Below, in pieces: positions 26,868-35,704 of a DNA stretch of 64,000 bases. A program made the translations under genes and the position numbers. Each line of letters opens with the position of its first letter. Position 1 is the first letter of the stretch. This DNA is from CAILZL01 sp050248275 (GTDB lineage Bacteria > Pseudomonadota > Gammaproteobacteria > Steroidobacterales > Steroidobacteraceae), in NCBI GenBank assembly GCA_050248275.1, contig JBFWSR010000012.1:37541-101540 (forward strand), given 5' to 3'. Below the pieces are notes generated by a model. The model saw only the letters and a program-made list of their open reading frames with translations, was not told where the DNA came from and ran no database searches.

Positions 26868-28019
26868 ATGGTGGCAGCCGAAAAAGAATTCACCACCTCG
26901 GCGCCGGCTGGCGAAAGTCCGGCATCAAGCAACAGACCGTCGCTCCGGAAAACAGTCCGGTCATTGCAGGTTCTAACCTGGATAGCCATTGGCCATGTTC
27001 TTTATGCAGGTCAATCAGCTTTTGCACCCATGCTGTTTTCGCTATTACTGGCATTGCTGCTGTCACCATATGTGGATCTATTGGAAAAGCGGCGCATACC
27101 GCGCGTCGTCGCTTCCCTGCTCACAGTGGCAGTGCTCATTGTTGCCATCGGTGTGCTTGTCGATGTGGCATGGACGCCCACCGTTCGCTGGGTGGACGCA
27201 GCGCCAGCAGTATTGCAGAAGGTCGAAAGAAAAGTCCGGCCATTGCAGCGGACTGTGGCACGCATAGAATCTCTTACTGCACGCGCCAGCACTCTGACCA
27301 ATGCGTCGTCGCCTGCCAAGGCGCCGGAAATAACTTCACAGCCACCCTCGCTCAATGCCATTGATGCCGGACGCGCCATTCTGATCGATACCGCGACCAT
27401 TGCCATGCTGACGTTTTTCCTGTTGATGGCAGGGGGCCGTACTCTGCGCAACATTGAAAATTGTTTACCGGAACGCGGAGGCGGGCAATCATGGCTGCGT
27501 TTGCTCAAATCGGTGCGGGCAGAACTCAGCCGCTACTATCTATTGTTGGCACTTATTAATGTTTGCCTCGGGATGGTGGTGACAGGCGTTACAGCATTAT
27601 GGGAACTGCCCAACCCGTGGTTATGGGGCATTCTTGCCGGCATTTTGAACTTCATACCTTATATGGGACCTGCCATCACTATCGCCATTGTATCAACCGT
27701 TGCGCTGGTGAGCGTGGAGGGTTATGGAACCGCATTGGGTGTGGCCGGTTCTCTGCTGGCCATCACCACAATCGAGGGGCAGATCGTACAGCCTTTATTG
27801 ATCGGCTTCAGGCTCAACCTCAATCCAGTCATCCTGTTCATTGCCATCTGGCTTGCAGGATGGTTCTGGGGTGTGGCAGGCATTTTTCTGGCAACGCCCT
27901 TGCTCATTATCTTCAAAGAAACGGGCACTTTGCGCCAGAAAAAATCCTGGCTGCTTGCCATGCTGACTGGATCTTCTCGGTCCGTACCCAGTCCACCATA
28001 CGAAGGAGAGACTCTTTAG
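26868..28019 (+). CDS. AI-2E family transporter (PerM-like)
   Basis: A 383-residue membrane protein with about seven to eight hydrophobic segments. Family features are the early AFAPMLFSLLLALLLSPYVD, the long soluble loop at about 115-165, and the C-terminal GILNFIPYMGPAITI and GQIVQPLLIGFRLNLNPV. The family is named after autoinducer-2 export, but many members are Na+/H+ antiporters or of unknown function. TGAGG seven bases upstream supports the ATG at 26868. It is the last gene of the plus-strand stress run; the next gene converges 21 bp beyond its stop. Confidence 0.87.
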   Translation: MVAAEKEFTTSAPAGESPASSNRPSLRKTVRSLQVLTWIAIGHVLYAGQSAFAPMLFSLLLALLLSPYVDLLEKRRIPRVVASLLTVAVLIVAIGVLVDVAWTPTVRWVDAAPAVLQKVERKVRPLQRTVARIESLTARASTLTNASSPAKAPEITSQPPSLNAIDAGRAILIDTATIAMLTFFLLMAGGRTLRNIENCLPERGGGQSWLRLLKSVRAELSRYYLLLALINVCLGMVVTGVTALWELPNPWLWGILAGILNFIPYMGPAITIAIVSTVALVSVEGYGTALGVAGSLLAITTIEGQIVQPLLIGFRLNLNPVILFIAIWLAGWFWGVAGIFLATPLLIIFKETGTLRQKKSWLLAMLTGSSRSVPSPPYEGETL

Positions 28020-28040
28020 CAGAAAGATCGTGACAAGCCA

Positions 28041-28718
28041 TCAGCGAATGAGACCGGCCGCCACATTAATCAACAGACTCAATACCGCTGCGTTGAAAAG
28101 ATAGGAAAGCACACTGTGAAACAGCACCATCCTGCGGAAATCTCCCGAAGCCACTTCCACATCAGCGGTCTGCCCTGATGTGCCCACAATAAATGAAAAA
28201 TAGAGGAAGTCGGTATATCCAGGCTGCTCATCGCCGGGAAATTGCAATCCCGCTGCAATGCCATGCCCTGCATTCGCATAGTAGGCATGGGCATAATGAA
28301 AGGAAAACGCCGTATGAATGAAAGCCCAGGAATTCAGAATGGTCAGTACCGGCAGCAACACTTTCAGCACATGATGGGACCCACCATCGGCGTCATGACC
28401 AAGCAGGGCAAATATCGACAACAGGCTGAGAGCAGATGCCAGTAATGCAATGATCACAATAATCAGCCCGCCTGCATCTTCCTCGTGGGTGCGGGCCATT
28501 ATCGTTTGATGATTTGCCGTGATGACAAACTGGGCGGTCAGAAACAGGTAAAATGCCGCACAGGTATCCCACGCCAGGACAATGCTTTCCGCGAAGGTCA
28601 CACGAAAATATTGTGCAACTATCGCCACAGTGATGCCAACCATCACCGCCGCGACCAATCGGGGAAAGCGCCACACTCTTCTTAACCACTTCACCGGTTT
28701 TTTCTTGTGGTTGAACAC
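28041..28718 (-). CDS. DUF1345 membrane protein
   Basis: A 225-residue inner-membrane protein with about five hydrophobic segments. DUF1345 hallmarks are AWDTCAAFYLF after helix 2 and the late GYTDFLYFSFIVGTSGQTADV, where the polar residues lie beside membrane helices. Function unknown. It lies 19 bp downstream of the Crp/Fnr-type regulator gene in the same direction, so the two probably share a transcript. Confidence 0.85.
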   Translation of the reverse strand: MFNHKKKPVKWLRRVWRFPRLVAAVMVGITVAIVAQYFRVTFAESIVLAWDTCAAFYLFLTAQFVITANHQTIMARTHEEDAGGLIIVIIALLASALSLLSIFALLGHDADGGSHHVLKVLLPVLTILNSWAFIHTAFSFHYAHAYYANAGHGIAAGLQFPGDEQPGYTDFLYFSFIVGTSGQTADVEVASGDFRRMVLFHSVLSYLFNAAVLSLLINVAAGLIR

Positions 28719-28737
28719 CCTGTTACCTCACAAACTT

Positions 28738-29481
28738 TTATATCAGTGGTCGCATACGTGCAGGCAGGGCATAGTAATCTGCCACACGACTCATTACATC
28801 GGGTTTCAACAAGGTCAAACGGCCATTCTTGATGACATGGAGACCTGCATGGGCCAGACGCCGCAGCGTCTTGTTGGTATGCACCAGCGACAACCCCAGA
28901 GCATCGGCCATATGCTGCTGGCTGACCGGAAAGGGAACCGCACCGTTGACATCACGCATACCGACGCTACCTGCGCGCTTATGCAGATGGATGAGCAACA
29001 TCGCAATGCGCTGCATAGCCGTCCGCTGTCCTACGGAAACCAGATTTTCATCGAGGATCAATTCTTCGTGTGCGGCCAACCAGGTAAGATCGTAACTGAG
29101 ATTCGGATGGTCTCGATACAGATCCCAAATTTTTCCCATAGGAAAACAACAGACGCGACCGTCGGTAAGCATTTCGACACCATTCTGGCAGCCAGCGTCG
29201 AGCTTTTCCTGCAACCCAATAAAATCTCCCGGTAGTAGAAAATTCAGGATCTGGCGTTTGCCATTGGTCAATGTGCGAAACCGAAATGCCCAACCGGACA
29301 ACAGGGTGTATAACTCGCCGGTAGTAGCGCCTTCCCGGCTGAGCAGGCTGGCAGCCTCAACATCCATTTCCCGGTGTTTGAAATTCTGGATGAATGCGAT
29401 TTCCCTGTCGGTATTACTGGAAAATGCACCGCTTCTGCGCAACACGCAGTTCGCACATCTGCTGATAAACGGAGTAGACAT
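28738..29481 (-). CDS. Crp/Fnr-family transcriptional regulator
   Basis: A 247-residue regulator. The cyclic-nucleotide-binding-like beta barrel spans about residues 30-145 with LLPGDFIGLQEKL. The C-terminal winged helix has SQQHMADALGLSLVHTNKTLRRL (190-212 approximately) as the helix-turn-helix. Near the N-terminus there is a CxxC pair (Cys9, Cys12), but not the four-cysteine set of FNR, so an oxygen-sensing 4Fe-4S cluster is not supported. AAAGAGAACGTC precedes the ATG at 29481. An inverted repeat (29529-29542) 48 bp upstream could be its own operator. It is divergent from the BLUF gene. Confidence 0.9.
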   Translation of the reverse strand: MSTPFISRCANCVLRRSGAFSSNTDREIAFIQNFKHREMDVEAASLLSREGATTGELYTLLSGWAFRFRTLTNGKRQILNFLLPGDFIGLQEKLDAGCQNGVEMLTDGRVCCFPMGKIWDLYRDHPNLSYDLTWLAAHEELILDENLVSVGQRTAMQRIAMLLIHLHKRAGSVGMRDVNGAVPFPVSQQHMADALGLSLVHTNKTLRRLAHAGLHVIKNGRLTLLKPDVMSRVADYYALPARMRPLI

Positions 29482-29528
29482 GACGTTCTCTTTACTGTGC
29501 TTCTGTGATTTGAAAAATGACGCCGAAA

Positions 29529-29542
29529 ATGTCTTTTGACAT
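29529..29542. promoter_or_regulatory. Inverted repeat ATGTC-N4-GACAT between Crp/Fnr and BLUF genes
   Basis: ATGTCTTTTGACAT has two perfect 5-bp arms around a TTTT centre. The N4 spacing is that of FNR-type operators, although the half-sites differ from TTGAT. It lies 48 bp before the regulator start and 69 bp before the BLUF start, so either gene could be the target. Confidence 0.4.
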
Positions 29543-29610
29543 ACAACCATGGATTGGGATCGGGTACTGTCTGACCAGGCCGAATCCGGACTTCACAAGG
29601 TTTCATTGGA

Positions 29611-30021
29611 ATGTCAGATTTGTTCGAATTGATATATACCAGCCGCCTGGCTACCGATGCACCCCCATCCTGCGTCGCTGACATTGTGCGCAACGCCAGA
29701 AGCTACAACCGCCTGCACGATATCACCGGTCTGCTGGTGTTCGATGGGGAACGATTTCTGCAGTATCTGGAAGGCCCCCAATCGGCAGTGACTCGCCTTG
29801 TTAAACGCATAGAAACTGATCCGCGCCACGTTGAATTCAAGACAATACATCAGGGTTTGATTACCCGCCATCGCTTTTCCGCATGGAGCATGGCCTACGC
29901 CCTGGATGAAGAAGGCGAAATGTTGAATCTTTTTTCTGAAACTCATGGGGCAGACCCGGCGTTGATGCTAGAAATGCACCTGTCTGAACTCGATTTTGAC
30001 AATCCTGCTTCTACATCCTGA
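29611..30021 (+). CDS. BLUF-domain blue-light sensor
   Basis: A 136-residue short BLUF protein that should bind FAD and sense blue light. The key residues are all present at AppA-like spacing: Tyr9 (LIYTS), Asn33, Gln51 (FLQYLEG), Trp92 and Met94 (FSAWSM). Each is exactly 12 positions below its AppA counterpart. There is no output domain, so it must signal through a partner, as in PixD or YcgF-like systems. Its divergent neighbour is a Crp/Fnr-type regulator, and a PAS-GGDEF gene lies 3 kb away. Confidence 0.92.
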   Translation: MSDLFELIYTSRLATDAPPSCVADIVRNARSYNRLHDITGLLVFDGERFLQYLEGPQSAVTRLVKRIETDPRHVEFKTIHQGLITRHRFSAWSMAYALDEEGEMLNLFSETHGADPALMLEMHLSELDFDNPASTS

Positions 30022-30035
30022 CAATCACGTATGGA

Positions 30036-30061
30036 ATGCCGGCGGCCTTTGCCACCGGCAT
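30036..30061. terminator. Hairpin between convergent BLUF and BON genes
   Basis: An 11-position stem with one mismatch and a CTTT loop (arms 30036-30046 and 30051-30061, core GCCGG/CCGGC). Neither strand has a following T-tract, so it may stop transcription weakly or simply mark the boundary of two convergent genes. Confidence 0.3.
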
Positions 30062-30122
30062 GAAAAGATATTCGTCCTGCCGCCTACCATGCTGGTTCAG
30101 GCTCATCGGAAATCATTCTGGA

Positions 30123-30668
30123 TCAGCGTGTTCGCACCTGGATACCATTTTTTACCATGACAACACCAGAAACCTTTCCGGCAATCGCCGCAGCAGCATC
30201 TTTCTCCATCTCCGTGCTCACAAAACCACCCAGGGAAACTACGCCTTTATAGGTATCAACCTCGATTTGATAAGCCTTGGTGCGTTCGTCGGCAATCAGG
30301 GCAGCCTTGACTTTGGCAGTCAGCGCTCCATCGTCTACCGCCTTGCCCAGCGTGCGCTCCCCGTTACGAACCTGCAAATTGTTGTCGACGCGGGCGACGC
30401 CTTTGACCATCATGGCCGAATTTTCCGCCTCGGTGCGCGCCGCTTCCGAATCGACAAAGCCATTCAACTGCACGACTCCCTGTTTTGTTTCAACATTGAT
30501 TTGACGCGCCTTGGTAGCGGGATTGTCCATGAGCTCGGCCTTGACCTTCGCTGTCAGGCCCGCATCGTCCAGCACATTGGCGGCAGGAGAATCTGCAGCA
30601 CAGGCGATACCCGACATGAAAGTCAAGGCAGCACAGACGTTCAATAGCATTTTTTTCCGTGAGTTCAT
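30123..30668 (-). CDS. Periplasmic protein with two BON domains (OsmY-like)
   Basis: A 181-residue protein with a signal peptide ending near GIACAA and two BON domains (about 33-100 and 110-180). Each has the pattern D-A-L-T-A-K-V-K, a central GVVQLNGFVDSEAAR-type strand, and a V-V-N-N-L-Q-V ending. BON domains are thought to bind phospholipid surfaces, and OsmY is osmotically induced. GGAGATAGTC precedes the ATG at 30668. It is a clear paralogue of the lipoprotein at 35859-36410. A terminator and csbD lie upstream. Confidence 0.88.
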   Translation of the reverse strand: MNSRKKMLLNVCAALTFMSGIACAADSPAANVLDDAGLTAKVKAELMDNPATKARQINVETKQGVVQLNGFVDSEAARTEAENSAMMVKGVARVDNNLQVRNGERTLGKAVDDGALTAKVKAALIADERTKAYQIEVDTYKGVVSLGGFVSTEMEKDAAAAIAGKVSGVVMVKNGIQVRTR

Positions 30669-30855
30669 GACTATCTCCAGTGATAACAAACGAACAGCCA
30701 TTAAAAAACCAATAAGAGAATTGCAAGTTGCAACATGCTTTCTGTCTTTCTGTGCAAAGAGTAAAAAACCTTTTCTCGATGTGTTATCAGATTCAGGCGC
30801 TCCTTGCCGTCGGAAATGGATGACAAGATATTTGAAGAACCGGGTTCCAAAAAAG

Positions 30856-30881
30856 AAAGGGCATGGGTAACCATGCCCTTT
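30856..30881 (-). terminator. Rho-independent terminator of csbD-like gene
   Basis: A perfect 10-bp stem, AAAGGGCATG (30856-30865) with CATGCCCTTT (30872-30881), and a 6-nt loop. On the minus strand it is followed by CTTTTTTGG, 26 bp after the CsbD-family stop. Confidence 0.85.
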
Positions 30882-30907
30882 GACAAACCTGCCGAATAAA
30901 CCATCCG

Positions 30908-31105
30908 TTATTCAGCATGTTCCCATTCTTTAATACGCTTTTCCGCCTCGTCCTGGGAAATTCCATACGCCTCCTGCAGGCGTCCTGACAAAATTTCGTA
31001 ATTGCCTTCGATCCGGTCCAGATCATCATCCGTGAGCTTGCCCCACTGCTGTTTGACTTTTCCTTTCAACTGCTTCCAGTTACCTTCAATTCGGTCTTTG
31101 TTCAT
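30908..31105 (-). CDS. CsbD-family stress protein
   Basis: A 65-residue hydrophilic protein. MNKDRIEGNWKQLKGKVKQ is the CsbD signature, followed by WGKLTDDDLDRIEGN and a YGISQDEAEKRIKEW tail. CsbD-like proteins are abundant general-stress proteins of unknown mechanism. GGAGAGCATC precedes the ATG at 31105. The gene is followed by its own terminator, which suggests high and independent expression. Confidence 0.92.
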   Translation of the reverse strand: MNKDRIEGNWKQLKGKVKQQWGKLTDDDLDRIEGNYEILSGRLQEAYGISQDEAEKRIKEWEHAE

Positions 31106-31205
31106 GATGCTCTCCGGTTTGCTATAAATTAAAAACAAACGCGACGCAAAGGTTTCGCGATTCGCGCAAGCAACAGTAAAGCACCCATCGTCCCGCCTGT
31201 ATCCG

Positions 31206-32255
31206 TCATCCTCCAGACTGCTTGTCAGATGCCGCCGACCTGATAACCTCATGCACAAAGCTCAACTTATCCAGCACCATGTCTGGCAGGATAAATGGAT
31301 ACGCATCGGGCTCACCAAGGCTTCTGCAGGCGGCATTCAAATATTGGCTCAAAGGTAACCAGTCCTTGACGAGCCGCTCGCGAAACTCATCTCCCCAAAA
31401 ATCACTCATTGAAATGGACTGAGCATGATCCGCCAACAACACTCCCCACGCTGCCGCCGTCTCCATTGCATCACCTATATGCAGATAGTGCGCCCAGGTC
31501 TCCGCCCAGTCTTCCCAAGGATGTGAGCTGGCATAATGACTGATATATCTCCCCTGCCAATTCCGCTGGTCAGCGGTTTCATAGTGGGTCTGCAATGACT
31601 GCGCGTAATCTATTCGCTCATCGCCGAACAAACGCCGGAAACTTTCCAGATAAGGGGTGTTTGATACCAGAAGATCCCAATAATAATGACCGATTTCATG
31701 CCGCAGGTGACCAAGTACTGTGCGATACGGCTCATTAAGCAGCACTCGTTTCTGCTCCCTTTTTGCATCGTCCGCCTCGGCGGCATTGATCGTAATCACG
31801 CCGGAAGCATGGCCGGTCGTAATAGGCGCATGCCCGGGCAATTGGACTAGAAAATCGAAAACAAGCCCCCTCTCCGAGTCGCTATTGCAACGTGGAATTG
31901 GCAGATTTAGCCCGATTAAGGAATAAAAAAGATAACGCTTGGCTTGTTCCAGCTTCTGCAACGCAGATTGATGTGGCGGTGCGTCCTGAGGGGGTATCGT
32001 TCGCGTATGCTGGCAACTGACACACAGCAAGGCCGGTTCCGGAGCGGCAGCGGTATCCGTCACTTCCACCAGCCAATTGCAAAGCAACGCACTACGATTT
32101 GCACAGACTGAAAAGCCTGCCGCCCGGCTCGATTCGCTTACATCAGCCATGCATCTTTGACTTGGGAGATAGCCAAGTTGCGCACCACATTGCAAACACA
32201 TCAGATTTTCGAAATAGATGCGCCCTTCGCATTTAGGACAGGCATAAAACTTCAC
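31206..32255 (-). CDS. Putative zinc-binding metallopeptidase with N-terminal zinc ribbons
   Basis: A 349-residue protein. The N-terminus has a zinc ribbon (Cys6, Cys9, Cys20, Cys23) and more paired cysteines (Cys78, Cys81). The catalytic HExxH is HEIGH (186-190), and a later WEDWAETWAHYLHI supplies the probable third ligand Glu. This matches a family annotated as putative zinc-binding peptidases; the substrate is unknown. The start is read as GTG at 32255 because AGAGGG lies seven bases before it; a TTG five codons upstream is less likely. The absence of a signal peptide places it in the cytoplasm. Confidence 0.83.
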   Translation of the reverse strand: MKFYACPKCEGRIYFENLMCLQCGAQLGYLPSQRCMADVSESSRAAGFSVCANRSALLCNWLVEVTDTAAAPEPALLCVSCQHTRTIPPQDAPPHQSALQKLEQAKRYLFYSLIGLNLPIPRCNSDSERGLVFDFLVQLPGHAPITTGHASGVITINAAEADDAKREQKRVLLNEPYRTVLGHLRHEIGHYYWDLLVSNTPYLESFRRLFGDERIDYAQSLQTHYETADQRNWQGRYISHYASSHPWEDWAETWAHYLHIGDAMETAAAWGVLLADHAQSISMSDFWGDEFRERLVKDWLPLSQYLNAACRSLGEPDAYPFILPDMVLDKLSFVHEVIRSAASDKQSGG

Positions 32256-32368
32256 ATCACACCCTCTCAATCAAATAACATTGCGCCGTCGCCCCCTACA
32301 AACCAACACTTTCTGGTTACAGAGAGCACCGGTTTGTTGGATATAATTAAAGCGGGTCGAAGAAGCAC

Positions 32369-32965
32369 TCAGAAACGCCAGGCGGCCGACAGCCAAAATG
32401 CGTCTGAATCCCGTGCCTGCTCTATTTCCACCTTCTCATATTCCGCTCGCAACTCCAGGCGCTCCAGCACAACCACCGAAACCCCTCCGCCCCACATAAA
32501 ATCATTCCTGCTATGACTGGAACGAATACCGGGACCAGGCGAATCCAGATCCACTCGTGTTTTTACATCGTAATAATATTGACCTGCCTTGGCGAATAAC
32601 TCGACCGGACCCAACGGCATGCTGGCCACCAGGGAAGGCGCAAAGCCACTCAAATCCACCCGATAATTACCATTGCTGCCCGAGGTTTCCAAACTATCTC
32701 CCGGATTACCAAAATCTATATACGCCGCCTCAAGACTCAACCATGGAATAAATCGATAGCCTGCAAAAATCTTCCATGCATTGTCATCGGAATCACGGAT
32801 GCTGGAAACCGCATTATCCACATCATCCAAGTGATCAATATTCAGATTGAACTGACCCAGACCGGCACCCACATAGGGTCCCGTGGGATTATCGGCAGAT
32901 TTTGCGGTGGTAATGAAAGGGGTCATCAAGGCTGCACTGGCAATGATCTTTGTTAACGCGCTCAT
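32369..32965 (-). CDS. Outer-membrane beta-barrel protein
   Basis: A 198-residue protein with a signal peptide (cleavage near TTAKSA, residue 24) and an eight-strand OmpA/OmpW-like barrel. Alternating hydrophobic strands include GPYVGAGLGQFNL, AWKIFAGYRFIPWLSLEAAY and LRAEYEKVEI, and the protein ends in the C-terminal WRF motif read by the BAM complex. Such small barrels are adhesins, stress porins or of unknown role. It is in the middle of the envelope-stress block. Confidence 0.85.
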   Translation of the reverse strand: MSALTKIIASAALMTPFITTAKSADNPTGPYVGAGLGQFNLNIDHLDDVDNAVSSIRDSDDNAWKIFAGYRFIPWLSLEAAYIDFGNPGDSLETSGSNGNYRVDLSGFAPSLVASMPLGPVELFAKAGQYYYDVKTRVDLDSPGPGIRSSHSRNDFMWGGGVSVVVLERLELRAEYEKVEIEQARDSDAFWLSAAWRF

Positions 32966-33094
32966 CTCGCACCTCTAATGTGTTTCAGAAACAAAAAAAC
33001 ATGTCTTCACTAACACACATAGAGTGCCTTTCAATCATGCCCATGCCCACTCATTAAAGCCTTGTTCGCATGTAAGACAGGAGGAATTTTTTGC

Positions 33095-33199
33095 ATGAAT
33101 GCACATATTTTTCACCGATGTGACTTCTTATTCAGTATCCGCATTTACAAGCAATCAATTATATTTCTGGCGCTGAGAATCAATAACCCTTCACGATGA
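33095..33199 (+). CDS. Possible 34-codon ORF with a perfect Shine-Dalgarno
   Basis: AGGAGG (33079-33084) lies ten bases before an ATG that opens 34 codons ending in TGA at 33199. The product would start MNAHIFHRCDF and carry a short hydrophobic middle (SIIFLALRI). It occupies the 291-bp gap 32966-33256, which otherwise shows nothing. The ribosome site is better than that of most genes here, but the coding evidence is weak. Confidence 0.25.
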   Translation: MNAHIFHRCDFLFSIRIYKQSIIFLALRINNPSR

Positions 33200-33256
33200 C
33201 AATGACATAGACACCATTGCCGGCCCGTACGCGTTCACCTCAAAGCACGGCAGCAA

Positions 33257-34210
33257 TCACGCAATAGCTGCCGCATCAGGAATCGCATCCAAAGTATCGC
33301 TGGGCCTGTCACCATCAATGTAAAATGAGTTCTTGCCAGATGATTTGGCTTTGTACATAGCCCTGTCTGCCTGATGGATGACATCCTCAACTGGCAATGA
33401 AACGCCTCGAAAAAGACAGGCGCCGATACTGGGAGAACAATTGTATTCCACTGCATTCACTGAATAAGGCCGCCGCAAAGCCATCAGCAACTTTCTGGAG
33501 ACGTCTTCAAGCCTGCCAAGCGCCGTCATCGCATCCTTGGGAAGATCCTCTATCAACACCACAAATTCATCGCCTCCCCACCTGGCCACAGTGTCAATCT
33601 CTCTGAAGATGCTTCTTATGCGCTTGGCGCACTGTATCAACAGCTTGTCTCCCGCCAGGTGACCTGCCGTATCATTGACAGTCTTGAAATTATCCAAATC
33701 AATAAGCAACACGCCTCCATGCTGATAAGTACGCTCATCCCTGCACATGGCATGCGTCAAACGATCCAAAAGGTGGGCCCTGTTCGACAGCCCTGTCAAC
33801 GAATCCATGAACGCCAGCTTTAACAACTCTTCATTAGGCATAGATTCGGCAATTCTGGGACGCACCATCTTGCAGGCACCAATCACGTTGCCTGATAGAT
33901 CGAACAGAGGCGATATGGTCAGCGTCACCGGGATGGACTGACCATTTTTATGGCGCCGGAAGGTATGTAGATCGCGAATGACTTCTCCACGCCCAAGCTT
34001 CTCAAGAATCATCAGCTCCTCCGAATTGCGTTCAGGAGGAACCAGTATCATTATCGAGCGCCCCAACACCTCTTCGGCTGCATAACCGAACATTTTCTCG
34101 GCAGCCCTGTTCCAGCTCACAATTGCGCCGGTAATTGTTTTGGAAATGATTGGATCAATACAATCCTGCACCATCGAATGCGCAAGCTGCTCAAGTCGAG
34201 TCTGCCTCAT
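33257..34210 (-). CDS. PAS-GGDEF diguanylate cyclase
   Basis: A 317-residue cytoplasmic c-di-GMP synthase. The PAS domain covers about residues 8-118 (GAIVSWNRAAEKMFGY; FRRHKNGQSIPV). The GGDEF domain covers about 130-300: SLTGLSNRAHLLDRL, LIDLDNFKTVND, and the active site GGDEF at 212-216. An inhibitory I-site RxxD (Arg203, Asp206) lies at the right spacing, so feedback inhibition by c-di-GMP is likely. No EAL domain is present. The gene lies between the beta-barrel and OmpA-like genes of the stress block. Confidence 0.93.
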   Translation of the reverse strand: MRQTRLEQLAHSMVQDCIDPIISKTITGAIVSWNRAAEKMFGYAAEEVLGRSIMILVPPERNSEELMILEKLGRGEVIRDLHTFRRHKNGQSIPVTLTISPLFDLSGNVIGACKMVRPRIAESMPNEELLKLAFMDSLTGLSNRAHLLDRLTHAMCRDERTYQHGGVLLIDLDNFKTVNDTAGHLAGDKLLIQCAKRIRSIFREIDTVARWGGDEFVVLIEDLPKDAMTALGRLEDVSRKLLMALRRPYSVNAVEYNCSPSIGACLFRGVSLPVEDVIHQADRAMYKAKSSGKNSFYIDGDRPSDTLDAIPDAAAIA

Positions 34211-34345
34211 GACTTACTCTCCTGAAAAATTTGGTCAGTATTAATTGAAAAACTTTCAGTCAAGCCATCCCGGCGCGGGCAATGTTTCATAAATAAACCA
34301 TTAAACTATTTCAAAGCACAGACATTAACGCGGCCGATAAAACCA

Positions 34346-35194
34346 CTATCCCGCACTGGTTGCATTCTGAATGACGATCTCGACCCGACGATTCTGCTGC
34401 CTTCCCGCGGCGGTTGAATTGCTGGCCACCGGCGCACTTTCACCTTTTCCCAATGCAACAACCCGCCCGGCCTCCACTCCACGACTGATCAGAGCCGAAC
34501 GGACCGACTCAGCACGCTGCCGCGACAACTCTAAGTTGAATTCATCAGACCCCATGCTGTCTGTATAGCCTTCTATCAAGACTCTGGTATTTGAAAACTT
34601 CTCCATGAACCTGCTTAACCGATCAAGAGTTGCTTCCGCACCAGGCTTTAATACTGATTTACCAGTATCAAAAAGCACATCTCCCAATGTCAGCACCATG
34701 CCATTGCTGGTTTCCCGCGCATTCATCTCCAGCAATTGCTGCCTCGCCAGCTCAAGTTGCCCTGCAGCCTGGTTTGCTTTTTGCGCCTGTTCATTTGCAA
34801 ACACCGCATTGCGCTCAGCCAACTCGGCAGATTTCTGTGCGCTGGCCTGTAATAATACTTTTTCGCGCTCATCTTCACCTTGAGCGACAATCTCTTTGTA
34901 GTTCGCCGCAGCGATTTGTTCCTTGGCGATTTCGGCATGTCGACGCGCCAAATAAGCATAGTGATTAATTTCTTTTTGAGAAGCTCCGTCCCGAGCCAGC
35001 TCTTCGGCTCTGCGCAACGCCACATGCGCGCGCTCAATCTCCTCTACGGCATGCGATCCCGCACCCGGTTCCTGCTCAACTTGAGCCATCACCTGTCTGG
35101 CGCGCTCAAGCTCCTGATTATGGGCTGGTTGAGAGGCGCATGCCGCCAAGCCCAGAGAAACCACAATCGTGAAATAAACAAAGGAATAGTTCAT
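34346..35194 (-). CDS. OmpA-family lipoprotein with DUF4398-like N-terminus
   Basis: A 282-residue lipoprotein (lipobox LAAC, Cys19). Residues 25-150 form a long, Ala/Glu/Gln-rich helical region like DUF4398, with coiled-coil character. Residues 165-278 are an OmpA_C peptidoglycan-binding domain: DVLFDTGKSVLKPGA, IEGYTDSMGSDEFNLELSRQRAESV, and a C-terminal QQNRRVEIVI. It should tether the outer membrane to peptidoglycan. The following gene upstream (35288-35704) carries a stand-alone DUF4398 domain, so the pair probably works together; 93 bp separate them. Confidence 0.9.
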   Translation of the reverse strand: MNYSFVYFTIVVSLGLAACASQPAHNQELERARQVMAQVEQEPGAGSHAVEEIERAHVALRRAEELARDGASQKEINHYAYLARRHAEIAKEQIAAANYKEIVAQGEDEREKVLLQASAQKSAELAERNAVFANEQAQKANQAAGQLELARQQLLEMNARETSNGMVLTLGDVLFDTGKSVLKPGAEATLDRLSRFMEKFSNTRVLIEGYTDSMGSDEFNLELSRQRAESVRSALISRGVEAGRVVALGKGESAPVASNSTAAGRQQNRRVEIVIQNATSAG

Positions 35195-35287
35195 ATCCTT
35201 ACTCCTGATAAATAAGCATTTGATAGCAGGGCACGTTCCAAATACATTTCTCGACCATCTTGAGAGTCAGGTAAAAAACCAACAGAC

Positions 35288-35704
35288 TCATGGAGAGCCG
35301 CTATCGACATCCTTTGAACCCGCCATCCCCGACTCCTTCTGCAGCGCCCGAATACTTTCCTGAACTTCATCCGCCGCACGCCCGGATTGAATAGAAGAAG
35401 CTCTGGCAGCAGCGTATTGCGCATCCAATTGAGCCCTCTCCGCCAACTTTCCTGCTTTTTCATAATCATGTTCATCAAAATATTTTTTTGCATTGGCCAG
35501 GCCGTCTTTTGCCATTTGCAATTCAGACAACGCACCTTGCGCTGCTCCAGATTGTTCCGCTTGAGAGACGCTTGTTTCCGCCCGGGTCAATTTTGCGACC
35601 ACTTCAGCAGGAGGATTTGATGCACAAGCGCCGATCAATACAGCCATCAGCATCAAGCAACCTGCCGCAATCCTTGAGCGGAAACAATTTTCAGAAATAC
35701 GCAT
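35288..35704 (-). CDS. DUF4398 lipoprotein
   Basis: A 138-residue lipoprotein (lipobox LIGAC, Cys27). The mature part is helical: LTRAETSVSQAEQSGAAQG, then MAKDGLANAKKYFDEHDYEKA, then AERAQLDAQYAAARA. That is the DUF4398 pattern also seen in the N-terminal half of the OmpA-family neighbour. The domain has a TPR-like, all-helical appearance, and the role is unknown. The gene lies 93 bp upstream of that neighbour in the same direction. Confidence 0.85.
   Translation of the reverse strand: MRISENCFRSRIAAGCLMLMAVLIGACASNPPAEVVAKLTRAETSVSQAEQSGAAQGALSELQMAKDGLANAKKYFDEHDYEKAGKLAERAQLDAQYAAARASSIQSGRAADEVQESIRALQKESGMAGSKDVDSGSP

Noticed and set aside
28738..29481. Oxygen-sensing FNR function for the Crp/Fnr protein
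   Set aside because: Only Cys9 and Cys12 occur near the N-terminus; the third N-terminal Cys needed for a 4Fe-4S cluster is missing.
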